Shown: one piece after another, positions 25,053 to 34,100 of the stretch
Layout of the letters: each line of letters starts with the position of its first letter
Numbering within the stretch: the stretch's first letter is position 1
Source of the DNA: Ktedonosporobacter rubrisoli
Lineage (GTDB): Bacteria; Chloroflexota; Ktedonobacteria; Ktedonobacterales; Ktedonobacteraceae
DNA length: 64,000 bases
Assembly: GCF_004208415.1 (NCBI RefSeq)
Contig: NZ_CP035758.1
Span: 11,098,001 to 11,162,000 of the forward strand
Direction of reading: 5' to 3'
Translations under genes and position numbers: made by a program
The notes under the pieces: model-generated
Told to the model about the DNA's origin: nothing
What the model saw: the letters and a program-made list of their open reading frames with translations, nothing else
Databases searched by the model: none

Positions 25053-25541
25053 CGGTCATAAATAGCCCTTGTTTTTATGAATATTCCTGCAAAGGAAAAC
25101 TGCGTAAGGTCAGAGATACGCTTGAAGCTGGCAGAGAGCATGAGACCATAAAAAAGGTCATATTGCTCCATGGCTAAGCCAAAAATTCAGATGTTATAAT
25201 TTCATGCTTCGCCTTAAAATAACTATTAGATGATTCGAAAAATATATGGTATATTTATCTGTTGACGTACAGGATATAATAGCTCTAATCTTATAACGCG
25301 TTTTACAGGTTGCCTGAGTGAGCCCAGGCCAGTTTTGCATATAAGCACTCGAAACACAGCAAACACAACAATTGATGAACTTGCCGAAGAGCAGCTAACT
25401 TTTGCGCGGGAATGGCTCTCATAGGAGATTGCCAGGGCGACGAACCGCGTTTCTAGCGCTCCCCCGTTAGGGGCATTTCCTCTGCGAAGGCGTTCTTCCC
25501 TCCCACGCCTGGACGCAAGGGATATCCAGAAAGGAACGGTC
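25053..25541. other. intergenic region upstream of the large regulator gene
   Basis: About 490 bases with no convincing gene. Before the insertion this stretch was joined to the VOC gene upstream region. A short leftward frame here, cut by the element, would encode only about 49 residues in the empty site and lacks a ribosome binding site. Confidence 0.45.
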
Positions 25542-28500
25542 ATGAACGGCAGAATCACCTACCATCAACAGGTTAGCTATTGTGGTAAAGAGCGTTGTCG
25601 CAAGTGCCGCGAAGGCATCGGTCATGGCCCGTACTGGTATGCTTATCAAACTGTGAACGGGCATACCACGCGTACTTATATTGGCAAGCATCTGCCTCCC
25701 GAAGTACAAGCCTCGATTGCTTCTCCCGCCTCATCCACTTTAGCGCCGACTGCAGCTCCTGGCCTGACCCCTGAACTTGAGACAACTTCCTTGCGTATTT
25801 ATACCCTTGGCCAATTTCGCCTTGAGCGGCGCAGTGGGCATGAGTTAGCTGTATGGCAGCCTGTCACTGATATCGCATGGAAACAGTCCCAGGTGCGTAG
25901 CCTGCTGGGTTATCTCTTGACCAGCCCCGAGCGTAAGCTCAGTCGCCAACAGATAATTGAGACCTTGCGCCCTGGAGGCTCCGTGGATACCAGAGTGGCG
26001 ATGAGTAATCTGCACCGCCTGGTACATCGCCTGCGCCAGATATTAGGCCACCAGCGTAGCGGCCAGATTCAGGAAGTGCTGTTGCATACAGAGGGAGAGT
26101 GGCTTGTCTTAGCCGATCAATCTCGTCTCTGGGTAGACGCTGACGCTTTTGAGGCCTTGCTAGTTGAAGCGCGTAGAGGGAAGAGTCGCGAAAATAGTGC
26201 CGGTGGTGTGCATGAAGGCTTTGGCGACAGCACGCGCGAGCAGCTATTGAAGAATGCTGTAACACTCTATAGAGGGGATTTTTTGCCCGAAGAGCGTCAA
26301 TCCAACTGGGTGCTGGCCAGGCGCCAATCTTTACGGCGCAGCTGGGCCGGGCTATTGCTGGACCTGGCCGATGTATATTTGTTGCGAAACGAGATGATGG
26401 AGGCAATGGAGCTCCTTGATCGGCTTCTGGCCAGCGATGGCGCCAATGAGGCAGCTGTACAACGCCTGATGATCGTGCTAGCCCAGCTAAAACGCCGGGG
26501 CGAGGCCTTGCGCGCCTATCATCGGCTAGAGGATATCTTGCGTCGAGACTATCATGCGCAACCTTCAGAGGAAACCAGGGCCCTGTATGAAGCTGTGCGC
26601 CAGGGCGATAATATCAACGGTTTGCTGCATGTGTGGGGACCCGGCAAGCAAACGAGCAGCGGTATTGAGCAGCTAAAAGGAAAGCGGGAGGCGGTTGCTG
26701 AGTTACGCCCGGTACCGTTGCATCAGATCAATAGAACTGAGCTCATTGTTGAGCCTGCTGAGAAGATAACGATGCCTACCGGGCGCCATCCCCAGAGCCC
26801 GCTGATTGGACGCGAACGGGAAATGGAAGCCTTACACCTATTGCTACAGGCTATTGAGCAAGGAGCATGGACTCCATCTATAGGTCTCAGGCGCACAGGT
26901 GGGCTGCCTCTGGATACCCAAAGGCGCCCTCAGTGTATTGTCTTGAAGGGCGAAGCGGGCATAGGCAAAACAAGGCTGGCCGAAGAGATAAGCCGTGAGG
27001 TGCAGTTACAGGGCTGGACAGTAGTCTGGGGGCGGGCCTTTGAGCAGGAAAGCGGTATTCCTTATCGTTTGTGGACCAACATATTGCGTAGATTGCTTAA
27101 TTCAAATGTAGGGACTGGCTTGCTATCAGGGCTACCTTCCTCCGGGCCTGCAGAGCCGTTACAAGAAGCACAGCTGCGACCTCTGGCCGCCTTGCTCCCG
27201 GAATTAGCGCCGCTATCCTCGGCCAGGCGTTTGGCAAGTGGCGGTGATGAAGATCTGGTGGGTGTCGGAGTACAGGAGCATGGTCGAAGAACTTTGCATG
27301 TTCAGCAAGAGCAGCTTCATTTGCAGGAAGCAACTCTGGATCTGCTGGCACGCATCAGCGGAAGCGCACCCTTATTGATTGTGCTTGATGATATCCAATG
27401 GGCCGATAACGCTAGCTGTGATCTTATGGGGTATTTAGCCCGTCATCTCTATGGTTTGCCTATTGTGCTATTAGCGACGTGTCGCGAGACAGAGCTCCCT
27501 GTCCATCCCCAGCATCCATTGCTTGAGCTGATTGCCCATATGCAGCGTGAACATACGATAAGGTCCTTGGAGCTTGAGCCGCTTACAAGCGAGCAGATTG
27601 GTAAGTTGGTGGGGCATTTGCCCGCCCCGGTCGTGCAGCATATCCAGAAACAGGCGGCTGGTAATCCATTTTTTGCCGAAGAAATGGCTTCTACCCCGCC
27701 TCCTAGCTTGCCCCAGACTGTGGCAGGAGCCCTGGAGCATCGCATGAGTAAGCTAAGCAATTCCTGCCAGAAACTTTTATGCAATGCGGCAATCCTTGGC
27801 GGTTCTTTCCAGTTTCCCGAGATCTATGCGATGGAGAGTACAAGTATGGAGGCCGATGAGGATACTGTGCTTAGTCTTATTGAGGAAGCTCTACAATCGC
27901 GGGTGCTGGCAGAAGAAGGCAGCGGGACGCAATACTCCTATCATTTCTGGCATCCTCTCATGGTAAGCTATTTATATGAACAGGTCTCTGCGACCAGAAG
28001 GGCAAGGCTGCATAAACGGGCTGCCGAGATGCTGCAGCGTATGCATCGGGGTCGCACCGAAGAAGTTGCCGCTACTATCACGCATCATCTTGTAAAGAGC
28101 GGAGCCGAGCCCGCAGAGATTGCACACTATGCTGAGATAGCCGGGGATCGCGCGTATGCGCTCTCCGGCTATGCCGAGGTGGGAACGACCGCCGGCTATG
28201 CCGAGGCCGTGCGCTACTATAAACTGGCCCTGGAACAGTTGGAACTTGTTGGCAGGGATGAAGAGCCGAAGCATCGTATTTATCTATTAGAGCGCCTGGC
28301 TGAGTGCACAATGATTCGTGGGAGCTTTACAGAGGCTCGTCATTTATACGAGCGCCTGCTGGAATTGCGTAAAGGCAATGCGCAATATCTTATTGAGCGT
28401 GTTACCTCGCCGGTGCGTGAAGCGGAAATCCAGGCTCTATTGTGGAGCGAAATTGCTTGGACCTGGCGCTACACTGGCGATAGCGAACAGGCCAGAGTAT

Positions 28501-29549
28501 GTTGTAAACAGGGAGAGCAGGTGTTACGCGATGCCGGGGTGGTTACCGGGCCAGCCTGGGCTCGCTTGCTCTATCAGCGGGGGCACCTCTACTGGTATGA
28601 AGGGCTCTATCAAGAAGCCTGGGAACTGGGGCAACAGGCTATCGCGTTATTTGAAGAGGTACAGAAACCTGTGACCGGCACTTTAGGTTCTCCTACTGCT
28701 GTAGCACAAGGAACACGTATTCAGCGCTCCCTGCAGGGCGATCCGGTTGATCTAGGATTGGCCTATAAACTCCTGGCCGGTCTGGCCCTATATGAGGGGC
28801 GCTTAAATGAGGCCCTGGAATATCTAAATACGGCGCTGGCAATCTTTGAACAGTGTGATAACAAGCGCCGCATTGCCCACATCTCTTGCGACCTGGGTCA
28901 TGTCTATCTTAAGAAAGCTGAATACCAGGAGGCCCAGGCCTCGCTGCGGCGATCCCTCAATCTTGCCGAACGAATTGGTGAAGATCCTTTGATTGCCGTT
29001 GTGGCTAGCAATCTTGGTGAGCTTGCCGCCTGCTCTAAAGAGTATAAAGAGGCAGAAGATCTCTATAAGCGCGCCATTGCTCAGGCTGAGCAGATCAATG
29101 ACCGTGAGTATATCAGCCTGTGGAACGTGGGATTAGCTACAGTATTTCAAGAGCAGGGAAGGTTAGATGAGGCGGCGGTTTGCGTCAGGCGAGCCTTGCG
29201 TATTGGGCGGGCCATAAATAACCATCCATGTATAGGCGGCGCGCTCGTCGCCCTTGGCAATCTGCGCATAGCCCAATCCCTGGCTGTGGGTAAATTTAGT
29301 AGCGGGCATAAGCGCTTACTCCATCTCGCCTGTATAGACGCGCGACGCGCTCTCGCCTTGACGAGATTGGGCGCTGAAACCAGAATTAGAGGGCAATTAG
29401 TGCTGGCTCAAGTATCATCGCTAACCGGAGATAAAGAGCGCGCGCGCAAAGAACTCAATCTGGTAAGCAAAGACGCGCGGCACTGCCATCTGAAAGCCAT
29501 AGAAGCTCAAGCAAAAAATCTCCTCAATGAACTGGCGAATGAGCACTGA
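25542..29549 (+). CDS. BTAD-AAA-TPR transcriptional regulator with DUF6788-like N-terminus
   Basis: A 1335-residue cytoplasmic protein. Residues 1-55 (YCGKERCRKCREGIGHGPYW, then a Y-I-G-K end) resemble the small DUF6788 module. About 85-360 form a SARP-like winged helix plus bacterial transcriptional activator domain (LGQFRLERR, the recognition region RQQIIETLRPGG, then RGDFLPEE and the TPR-like BTAD helices). About 415-800 is a STAND-type ATPase with Walker A GEAGIGKTRLAEE (about 470), Walker B LLIVLDDIQWADNA (about 612) and LLATCRETE. The last 450 residues are TPR repeats (for example YQEAQASLRRSLNLAERIGE). There is no C-terminal LuxR helix-turn-helix, so DNA binding must come from the N-terminal winged helix. 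AAAGGA precedes the ATG. Target genes are unknown. Confidence 0.85.
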   Translation: MNGRITYHQQVSYCGKERCRKCREGIGHGPYWYAYQTVNGHTTRTYIGKHLPPEVQASIASPASSTLAPTAAPGLTPELETTSLRIYTLGQFRLERRSGHELAVWQPVTDIAWKQSQVRSLLGYLLTSPERKLSRQQIIETLRPGGSVDTRVAMSNLHRLVHRLRQILGHQRSGQIQEVLLHTEGEWLVLADQSRLWVDADAFEALLVEARRGKSRENSAGGVHEGFGDSTREQLLKNAVTLYRGDFLPEERQSNWVLARRQSLRRSWAGLLLDLADVYLLRNEMMEAMELLDRLLASDGANEAAVQRLMIVLAQLKRRGEALRAYHRLEDILRRDYHAQPSEETRALYEAVRQGDNINGLLHVWGPGKQTSSGIEQLKGKREAVAELRPVPLHQINRTELIVEPAEKITMPTGRHPQSPLIGREREMEALHLLLQAIEQGAWTPSIGLRRTGGLPLDTQRRPQCIVLKGEAGIGKTRLAEEISREVQLQGWTVVWGRAFEQESGIPYRLWTNILRRLLNSNVGTGLLSGLPSSGPAEPLQEAQLRPLAALLPELAPLSSARRLASGGDEDLVGVGVQEHGRRTLHVQQEQLHLQEATLDLLARISGSAPLLIVLDDIQWADNASCDLMGYLARHLYGLPIVLLATCRETELPVHPQHPLLELIAHMQREHTIRSLELEPLTSEQIGKLVGHLPAPVVQHIQKQAAGNPFFAEEMASTPPPSLPQTVAGALEHRMSKLSNSCQKLLCNAAILGGSFQFPEIYAMESTSMEADEDTVLSLIEEALQSRVLAEEGSGTQYSYHFWHPLMVSYLYEQVSATRRARLHKRAAEMLQRMHRGRTEEVAATITHHLVKSGAEPAEIAHYAEIAGDRAYALSGYAEVGTTAGYAEAVRYYKLALEQLELVGRDEEPKHRIYLLERLAECTMIRGSFTEARHLYERLLELRKGNAQYLIERVTSPVREAEIQALLWSEIAWTWRYTGDSEQARVCCKQGEQVLRDAGVVTGPAWARLLYQRGHLYWYEGLYQEAWELGQQAIALFEEVQKPVTGTLGSPTAVAQGTRIQRSLQGDPVDLGLAYKLLAGLALYEGRLNEALEYLNTALAIFEQCDNKRRIAHISCDLGHVYLKKAEYQEAQASLRRSLNLAERIGEDPLIAVVASNLGELAACSKEYKEAEDLYKRAIAQAEQINDREYISLWNVGLATVFQEQGRLDEAAVCVRRALRIGRAINNHPCIGGALVALGNLRIAQSLAVGKFSSGHKRLLHLACIDARRALALTRLGAETRIRGQLVLAQVSSLTGDKERARKELNLVSKDARHCHLKAIEAQAKNLLNELANEH

Positions 29550-29869
29550 AGCAAAGGTGTATCTTACAAAGTGCTCAACCGCAAAGACGCGCTCTCAGGA
29601 CGCTTTCCTTGCACCAAATGGGAGCGGTCATCCTGTAAAGGTCAGGCGAGTTCGTTATAGGCGTCCATAAAAAACGCGACGTCTACCTTCCTTAGACCAG
29701 TTATCCCGTGTCAGTGGAGGATGTCTTTGCTGGGACCACCCGTGATAGCGAACTCGTGATATGCATTAAAAACCACCTGCTAAGCCGGCTTGATTGAGTA
29801 TACTGCTGGTAGGCTTACAGTCCAATGCTGGAATATCCAGCTTGCCTCAGCTATCAAGGTGGGTAACAT
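29550..29869. other. intergenic region before the transporter gene
   Basis: About 320 bases with no gene, RNA or T-tailed hairpin recognised. Confidence 0.45.
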
Positions 29870-30970
29870 ATGAAGCTGAAATTCATAGCCGGCCTGGCAT
29901 TTTTGTTTAATGCGTTTCTTTTTGCCACCTCTTACTCGGTCTCGCGGGAAGCCCTGGGCCGAATAGAGCCGGTGGTCTTTACTTTCTTTGTGATGATGGC
30001 TCTGGTCCCGGTTGCCCTCTGTATCATTGCGTTATCCTGGAGGGGGATTACAAAAAGTGTGGTAAAGAGCGGTATTGTACTGGGAACCTGTCAATGCCTT
30101 GGACTATTCATCATCTATATTGCCCTTAAGTACAATACTGCAACCAGCACAGCCTTTTTCCCTTCGCTAAACGGCTTCCTGGCAGCCATATGTCTCTGGA
30201 TCTTTTTGCGCCAGCCGATTGCACGGGCTACCTGGCTTGCTGGCGCTGTCTCCTTTGTCGGGGCGCTTCTCTTGATTACAAGCTCATCTATAGGAGGCAT
30301 CCGAGGCGCGATTATCGCTTTTCTCGGCGGCTTGGTTTGTACCTTTTATGTATTCCTGGCTGATCATGAGCAGAAAGGCAAGACTGCATACTGGCCCTTG
30401 TTTGGTATTCAACTGCTGACGATGGCAGTTCTGGCCAACGTGATTGTCCTGCTCTTTGGCGATTGGCAGACCTTCCAGCCCCAGATGCCCCGCGATATCT
30501 GGGTGATTCTCTATATGGGATTAGGAACCATTTGCCTGCCCACCCTGATAACTGTGCTGTTACAGCGCTATATCCCGCCGATTACCGTCTCCTTTATCTA
30601 TATCCTTGAGCCGGTTCTTGGGGCAATTGTTGCCAATTTCTATTTGCATGAGGTCTTGCCGCTAAGTGGCTATTTGGGCGGTGCCCTGGTAGTAATCGGG
30701 GCTGTTATCCATACCTGGGGAATGGCCGAGCAATCTCAAGAGAAGCACGATCAGACCTTGCATCGGCAGATCCTTCGCCTCGGTCGGCGCGTACGTACTT
30801 CGCAGATCGCCATGCTGGTTTATCCCCTGCTCTATATGGGGGTCGGAGCTTTTATTGTGTATCGCCTGGGAGGCTTCCCACCTCAAGCGTGGAGTGAGCT
30901 ATATCACCTGGCCCCCAGACCACTTTCTATGTGCAGCAGGGCTATGGGATGGAGATATTTTTGCTTGTAG
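29870..30970 (+). CDS. EamA/DMT-family transporter with displaced C-terminus
   Basis: A 366-residue membrane protein as it stands. About residues 1-285 are a ten-helix EamA (drug/metabolite transporter) protein with two five-helix halves; RYIPPITVSFIYILEPVLGAI near residue 245 is the typical helix 8-9 region. An eleventh hydrophobic segment (MLVYPLLYMGVGAFIVYRLG) follows. After the C5 run at 30912-30916 the frame changes into an unlikely tail (RPLSMCSRAMGWRYFCL) and stops. If one base is gained at C5, the frame continues for some 94 more residues with another hydrophobic helix and ends in a 4-base overlap with the next gene. So the gene is probably frameshifted, by mutation, sequencing error or programmed slippage. 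The natural extent would be 29870-31197. Confidence 0.7.
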   Translation: MKLKFIAGLAFLFNAFLFATSYSVSREALGRIEPVVFTFFVMMALVPVALCIIALSWRGITKSVVKSGIVLGTCQCLGLFIIYIALKYNTATSTAFFPSLNGFLAAICLWIFLRQPIARATWLAGAVSFVGALLLITSSSIGGIRGAIIAFLGGLVCTFYVFLADHEQKGKTAYWPLFGIQLLTMAVLANVIVLLFGDWQTFQPQMPRDIWVILYMGLGTICLPTLITVLLQRYIPPITVSFIYILEPVLGAIVANFYLHEVLPLSGYLGGALVVIGAVIHTWGMAEQSQEKHDQTLHRQILRLGRRVRTSQIAMLVYPLLYMGVGAFIVYRLGGFPPQAWSELYHLAPRPLSMCSRAMGWRYFCL

Positions 30971-31197
30971 CTCAGGCCGCGTCCTGGCTCCTGGCCTGGT
31001 GCGCGCTGGCAGCATTGGGGTTTCTAGGAATTTATCGGGCGCTTATTTTCCTGGCACCACGGTTTAGTAGCCTCAGCGCGGAGCGAGAAGTGAGGCCTGT
31101 ACCTGTCTCTCCACGCCTATACAGTACGCAGCGAGTGCCAGACAGGTCAATTGATTTTATACCGAGCACTATCGAACCAGCAGAAATGAGGGAATGA
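30912..31197 (+). pseudogene. out-of-frame continuation of the EamA transporter C-terminus
   Basis: After the C5 run the frame one base back reads PQTTFYVQQGYG, then a strongly hydrophobic helix (IFLLVAQAASWLLAWCALAA), GIYRALIF and a Pro/Arg-rich tail. It stops at 31195-31197, overlapping the ATG of the next gene as ATGA. Such an overlap argues that this frame is the genuinely translated end. Alone it could only start from a GTG at 30931 without a Shine-Dalgarno, so an independent small gene is less likely. Confidence 0.55.
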
Positions 31198-32972
31198 TGA
31201 AGCGCAACGATAATGGCGATTTTTGCATTCTCTATGTCGAGCCAGACGACGACAAAACCTCGCTTCTACAAGCTATCGTCGATCAGAAAAAACCTGTGGT
31301 AATTATGCTAGCTGATCAGGCGAGGCTCTTTCAGCGTCCTGAGGAGTTTGTCGAGCTAAAGCATGTGAAGCGGCAGCGTGACCTGACTATTATATTTGTC
31401 ATCCCTGGAGGCGGGCGTGTGACTCGCATGGCAAACCGCAATGGTTTTCCCGCGTATGCCTCCATGGAGGCGCTGGTCCAGGCGCTTGCCAGCGGCCCCC
31501 TTGCTCGCCAGCACGTGTTGAGCCGCGCACCAGCCGCGGAACAAGCATCGCAACCTGCGGCTTTCAGCCCCAGAAAAACGGTTCCGCTAGTGAGCGAAGT
31601 AGAGATACCAGTGCCAGAGATGAGATCTGTATCATCGCCTAAAAGGACGGCTCAGCTGACACCGCCGACTTTGCCACCATTGACACCGCCAACCTTGCCG
31701 CCGTTGGCCCCATCGCAAGCAGCACGCGGTCCTATAGCTCGTTTCCCGCTGGCTCTGGTTGTACTGCTCATCCTGGCCCTGGCTATTGCCGGCCTTGGCT
31801 CTTCGCTCATGCTATTTCACACGCTCCCGGATATGGCGGCGGCTCCAGCGCAAGCAGTTGGCCATATAGCATTTTTGAGCAGCGAACAGGTGAGCGAGAA
31901 TAGCAGCCAGGGAATTGACGATCAAGTTCTGATTGAGCTTAATAATATCCCTGCGCCTGCATCCCAGAAGAGCTATTATGCCTGGCTCCTGAGCGATAAC
32001 AACCAGGCGGATACGCGCGTAATTGCTCTGGGTCCGGTAAGCGTCAATGGGGGGCATATTCGCGCCCTGTATAAAGGGGATAAACAGCATACAAACCTTC
32101 TTCAGATAGCCAGTCGTTTTCTGCTTACCGAAGAAGATGCTCAGGTGCCGCCAGTTGCGCCTTCCCCCGATCAGAGCACCTGGCGCTATTATGGAGAGTT
32201 TTCGCAGAACCCAATTAATATCCCCGATAACGTAAACCACTATAGCTATCTTGATCATTTGCGCCACCTGCTGGCCGCTGACCCGACGCTTGATCAACTT
32301 GAGTTGCCGGGAGGGCTCAATAACTGGTTTTATCAGAATACCAGCAAAGTGTTGGAATGGTCGAGCAGCACCCGTGGACCCTGGGAGGATAGCAAGGATG
32401 TGGAGTATGTTCGACGCATGGCGGTGCGAATTTTAGATTATCTGGATGGACTTTCGTTTGTTGCTCAGGATGTACCGCCGGGCACTCCTGTACTGGTAAA
32501 TGCGCGCCTGGCCAGTATTGGGCTGCTTGAGGTGGCCGGTCCTACCCAGGACCCACCTTCTTATATGGATCATATCGTTTCGCATCTCAACGGTTTGCTT
32601 CAATCACCTGGCGCGACTGCCACTTTGCATAAGCAGGCAGGTGATATTGTGAGCGTGCTAGATAATGTCAAAGCCTGGTTAACGCAAGTTCGCCATGATG
32701 CCCAATTACTCGTCAAGATGAGTGACGATCAGTTGCGGCAGCCAGGAACCCTATCCCTGCTCAATGACATGCTTGATAATGCTACTCATGCTTTTGTCGG
32801 TCAGGTCGATCCAGCAACTGGTAAGGTACGTGGAGGAGAAACCTGGATTCACACGCAGATGCAGCAACTGGCAACACTAGATATACTACCCTATGTAGCC
32901 GGAAAGTCACATATCCAGATGATCCCGGATATGCGGCATGCTACCGCTCTGCAATCCGCTCAAAAGAGGTGA
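31194..32972 (+). CDS. single-pass membrane protein with anti-sigma (RskA)-like extracytoplasmic region
   Basis: A 592-residue protein. Residues about 8-110 form a soluble alpha/beta domain (CILYVEPDDD, VVIMLADQ, LTIIFVIPGGG). A Pro-rich linker contains two copies of TPPTLPPL (about 155-172). One transmembrane helix lies at about 182-205. The outer part starts with a segment like the C-terminal domain of RskA anti-sigma factors (strand, YYAWLLSDN, then a short LGPVSVNGGHIR). The remaining 300 residues are helical with no family that I recognise. The topology suggests a signal transducer with a cytoplasmic N-terminus; I cannot name its partner. It overlaps the preceding frame by four bases and is followed six bases later by the next gene. 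Confidence 0.6.
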   Translation: MMKRNDNGDFCILYVEPDDDKTSLLQAIVDQKKPVVIMLADQARLFQRPEEFVELKHVKRQRDLTIIFVIPGGGRVTRMANRNGFPAYASMEALVQALASGPLARQHVLSRAPAAEQASQPAAFSPRKTVPLVSEVEIPVPEMRSVSSPKRTAQLTPPTLPPLTPPTLPPLAPSQAARGPIARFPLALVVLLILALAIAGLGSSLMLFHTLPDMAAAPAQAVGHIAFLSSEQVSENSSQGIDDQVLIELNNIPAPASQKSYYAWLLSDNNQADTRVIALGPVSVNGGHIRALYKGDKQHTNLLQIASRFLLTEEDAQVPPVAPSPDQSTWRYYGEFSQNPINIPDNVNHYSYLDHLRHLLAADPTLDQLELPGGLNNWFYQNTSKVLEWSSSTRGPWEDSKDVEYVRRMAVRILDYLDGLSFVAQDVPPGTPVLVNARLASIGLLEVAGPTQDPPSYMDHIVSHLNGLLQSPGATATLHKQAGDIVSVLDNVKAWLTQVRHDAQLLVKMSDDQLRQPGTLSLLNDMLDNATHAFVGQVDPATGKVRGGETWIHTQMQQLATLDILPYVAGKSHIQMIPDMRHATALQSAQKR

Positions 32973-32978
32973 GACTCT

Positions 32979-33782
32979 ATGAACAGGCAACTGCTTGCCT
33001 TTACCTTACTCATCATACTAGTAGTATCGGGCTTAGTCGCAGGTATCTTCGCCGGATCAATAGAAAGGATGCTCACTTTGCCTATGATGCAGCGCTCGAC
33101 AGGAAATGCTAAGACGCCGCAGGTGGGGCATTCATCTCCACCTGCCGCCACGCAATCCCCCAAAGATACTATGGTCGCGACGACTTCGACGATGGTTCTG
33201 GCTCAGGACACGTTTAAGCGTGCGGACCAGTCTCTCTGGGGGACCGCATCGGATGGTCGGGCCTGGAATGGCGACGCCAATACTTTTCCGCACATTTTCT
33301 CAGTCAAGGGCATGGGTGGGCTGATCGCTCATGGGCAGGGTACATTTAACGCAGTGCTGGGATCTGCTACTAACAATGAAGATGTGCTCGTGAATGGCAC
33401 CGTAAATCACTTCGATGGCGAGGTGAACCTGGGGATAGTACTGCGCTGGACAAATGCGAATAACTGGTATAAAGCGTACATTGATGGTACCCATCTGACA
33501 GTGATCAGAAGCGTGCAAGGAGTCATTCAGCAACTTGAAAGCGTGCCCTTCCAGGCGAGCAATAATGTGGCCTATATGCTCCGCTTTCGGGCCGTGGGGG
33601 CTGCACTCTATGTTAGAGTCTGGCCAGCCGGGACAACTGAGCCTCAGAATTGGACGCTAGTGACGATGGATACAGCCTTAACTACTGGCCAGGTTGGCAT
33701 ACGCGTCCTGGTCCGTGCAACGACGATTGTGAATATAGCCTCGTTCTCTGCAACGCAGGCAAGTAGCTCGATGCAAACATGA
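32979..33782 (+). CDS. membrane-anchored extracytoplasmic beta-sandwich-like protein
   Basis: A 267-residue protein with an N-terminal signal anchor (LLAFTLLIILVVSGLVAGIF, residues 4-23) and a Ser/Thr/Pro linker to about 75. The C-terminal domain of about 185 residues begins AQDTFKRADQSLWGTASDG and continues with many short strands (LGIVLRWTNANNWYKAYIDG). It has the look of the concanavalin/LamG-like lectin domains (DUF1080-like) that are common in Ktedonobacteria. It probably binds a carbohydrate or another cell-surface ligand. Its place in the cluster between a single-pass membrane protein and a small membrane protein suggests a sensory part of the same system. No catalytic residues are apparent. 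Confidence 0.65.
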   Translation: MNRQLLAFTLLIILVVSGLVAGIFAGSIERMLTLPMMQRSTGNAKTPQVGHSSPPAATQSPKDTMVATTSTMVLAQDTFKRADQSLWGTASDGRAWNGDANTFPHIFSVKGMGGLIAHGQGTFNAVLGSATNNEDVLVNGTVNHFDGEVNLGIVLRWTNANNWYKAYIDGTHLTVIRSVQGVIQQLESVPFQASNNVAYMLRFRAVGAALYVRVWPAGTTEPQNWTLVTMDTALTTGQVGIRVLVRATTIVNIASFSATQASSSMQT

Positions 33783-33843
33783 AGTTTTCTCATGCAGCAG
33801 GTATACTGCGAAGGTGAACAATAAAGCGGTCGGATGGTTGATT

Positions 33844-34095
33844 ATGATAGAACAGTTGAGAAATGCCTATAATGCCAATCGCTGGACTAGAATTGCGGCC
33901 TATGCTGCTTTGCCAATAAGCGGTGGAGTTCTCTACTGGCTTGCAGGAGGTTTTCCTCCCTGGGCCTGGCGTTTCCTATTCCAGGTTCTGCCGCAGCTTC
34001 CCCGTTTCTGGGCAGTGCAAGGCCCGCGCATTCTGTTCCCGCTGCTAGGCCTGGTGCTACTCTCGACGGCTCTAGTTATTCTATGGGGGCAGTAA
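33844..34095 (+). CDS. small membrane protein
   Basis: About 83 residues with two hydrophobic segments (AAYAALPISGGVLYWLAGG and ILFPLLGLVLLSTALVIL) around GGFPPWAW. The GGFPP-x-AW element also occurs near the C-terminus of the EamA-like protein of the same cluster, and the second helix follows at a similar distance, so the two C-termini may be related. The ATG at 33844 is preferred; a GTG at 33814 would add ten residues. It ends just before the phosphatase gene and is probably translated with it. Function unknown. Confidence 0.55.
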   Translation: MIEQLRNAYNANRWTRIAAYAALPISGGVLYWLAGGFPPWAWRFLFQVLPQLPRFWAVQGPRILFPLLGLVLLSTALVILWGQ

Positions 34096-34100
34096 TCTTT

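Noticed and set aside
24947..25171. Leftward 74-codon frame running into the right end of the insertion sequence, as a gene broken by the element
   Set aside because: In the reconstructed empty site it would encode only about 49 residues, has no ribosome binding site and no known similarity.
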